Positions 63,173-64,000 of a DNA stretch of 64,000 nt are shown in pieces (within the stretch, counting starts at the first letter, position 1; each line of letters begins with the position of its first letter). The position numbers were made by a program, and so were the translations under genes. Source of the DNA: Undibacterium sp. Jales W-56 (GTDB taxonomy: Bacteria > Pseudomonadota > Gammaproteobacteria > Burkholderiales > Burkholderiaceae_D). The notes below the pieces were generated by a model. That model did not search any database. It was not told where the DNA came from and saw only the letters and a program-made list of their open reading frames with translations. The stretch lies in assembly GCF_025548535.1 (NCBI RefSeq), contig NZ_JAJLQW010000001.1:434001-498000 (forward strand). Direction: 5' to 3'.

Positions 63173-64000
63173 ATGATACCTACACAAATACTGCGAGCGA
63201 TCGCAGTTGCGGCAGCCTTCACGTTTGCAGCCTGCCTGGCAGGCTGCGGTGGCGGCGGTAGCGCAAGTGTCGCCGGTTCCGGCAGCACGGCAACAACGGG
63301 CACGACTGTACCCGGCGCTGGTACCGCAAGCAGCACTGCAGGAACAACTACCCAAACATCGATCAGCTTTAACAATGTCTCAGTACATGATCCTTCCATC
63401 GTCAAGGTCGGCGGCACTTATTATGTCTTTGGCTCCCACCTGGCAGCAGCCAAATCGACTGACCTGATGAACTGGAGCAAATTCGCCGATGGCGTGAATC
63501 CCGGTAACAGCCTGTTCAACGATGTCACCAAGGCGCTCGCCGATACGTTTAGCTGGTCGCAGGTGGTCGATCTATGGGCCCCCGACGTGATTCAGCTGGA
63601 TGACGGCAAATTCTATTTTTACTACAACTCCTGCAAGGGCGATTCACCGCGCTCGGCGCTGGGCGTGGCCGTTGCGGACAAGATAGAAGGACCTTATGTC
63701 AACAAACAGATATTTTTGAAATCTGGCATGTGGGGCGCGGTCAGCGAAGACGGTGTAACTATCTATGATGCAAAAGTACATCCGAATACCGTCGATCCGA
63801 ACGTTTTTCGCGACAAGGATGGCAATCTGTGGATGATCTACGGTTCGTATTCCGGCGGGATTTTTATACTAGCAATGGACAAGACTACCGGTATGCCGAA
63901 ACCGAATCAGGGCTATGGCAAACACTTGATGGGCGGTAATCATGCGAGGATAGAGGGCGCCTATGTGATGTACAGCCCGCAGTCGCATTACTACTACTTG
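63173..64000 (+). CDS. GH43 lipoprotein, endo-arabinanase-like (3' end outside window)
   Basis: The frame starts at the ATG 63173 and remains open for 276 codons to the window end. A lipoprotein signal peptide ends in CLAGCGGGG (lipobox LAGC). A Gly/Ser/Thr linker runs to about residue 60. The GH43 domain begins SVHDPSIVKVGGTYYVFGSH with the catalytic base Asp, then LWAPDVIQLDDGKFYFYYNS, HPNTVDPNVFRDKDGNLWMI with the second Asp, and HARIEGAYVMYSPQSHYYYL with the acid Glu. This pattern fits arabinan-acting endo-1,5-alpha-L-arabinanases. As an outer-membrane-anchored enzyme it would produce oligomers for the TonB receptor. Confidence 0.88.
   Translation, partial: MIPTQILRAIAVAAAFTFAACLAGCGGGGSASVAGSGSTATTGTTVPGAGTASSTAGTTTQTSISFNNVSVHDPSIVKVGGTYYVFGSHLAAAKSTDLMNWSKFADGVNPGNSLFNDVTKALADTFSWSQVVDLWAPDVIQLDDGKFYFYYNSCKGDSPRSALGVAVADKIEGPYVNKQIFLKSGMWGAVSEDGVTIYDAKVHPNTVDPNVFRDKDGNLWMIYGSYSGGIFILAMDKTTGMPKPNQGYGKHLMGGNHARIEGAYVMYSPQSHYYYL

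Noticed and set aside
1-64000. CRISPR array or phage structural genes
   Set aside because: No regularly spaced direct repeats and no capsid, tail or terminase genes were seen; the dispersed repeats are MITE-like.

Overview
The window looks like chromosomal DNA of a betaproteobacterium of the order Burkholderiales, most likely an Oxalobacteraceae member close to Undibacterium or Herbaspirillum (inference). The signs are the glnA - DUF4124 - ntrB - ntrC order, a kynBUA operon with a divergent Lrp-type kynR, a proteobacterial-type gshA, and an oxidative L-arabinose pathway. GC content is moderate. Most of the first 46 kb is core chromosome broken up by small mobile repeats.

Layout. 0-8.3 kb: the end of an HDOD gene, a putative two-gene micro-operon of tiny membrane proteins, a HAMP histidine kinase, a LysR regulator divergent from a 2-oxoadipate dioxygenase/decarboxylase (HglS type) overlapping a D-2-hydroxyglutarate dehydrogenase-like gene, and an orphan family 5 solute-binding protein. 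8.7-17 kb: cell-wall and secreted functions (GHL10 lipoprotein, DacB, a zinc metalloprotease behind a c-di-GMP-I riboswitch) and rlhA with a 3' frameshift. 17.3-19.6 kb: a ParE/Phd toxin-antitoxin pair and the scar of an island at tRNA-Ser(GGA). 19.7-32 kb: murJ, uup, tRNA-Arg(CCT), a LysE exporter, gcdH, a diguanylate cyclase, the kynurenine operon and a rhodanese. 32-46 kb: the glutamine/nitrogen regulon, a GNAT, an HDOD protein, a COG2509 flavoprotein, GST, rlmF, gshA and a PRC-barrel protein.

46.8 kb to the end is one catabolic locus for arabinan and L-arabinose. A TonB-dependent receptor is predicted to import oligosaccharides. Secreted GH51, GH97 and GH43 enzymes attack polymer or side chains, a GPH symporter moves sugars across the inner membrane, and a GH43 enzyme without a signal peptide finishes hydrolysis inside. 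Mutarotase, SDR dehydrogenase, lactonase, arabonate dehydratase, an FAH-family AraD1 protein and an aldehyde dehydrogenase then lead L-arabinose to 2-oxoglutarate without phosphorylation. The locus has two transcription blocks split by a terminator at 54.1 kb. Both start with the same gapless 46-nt operator-like element (TGATAT-N8-ATATC core). No regulator gene for it lies in the window.

Two families of short non-coding elements are scattered through the window: six copies of a ~205-bp MITE-like element (A), and three copies of a palindromic element (B, 122 bp when complete), two of which are inserted inside A copies. The strongest non-coding finding is the c-di-GMP-I riboswitch on the minus strand at 14520-14622, with a downstream hairpin that buries the ribosome binding site of the metalloprotease.
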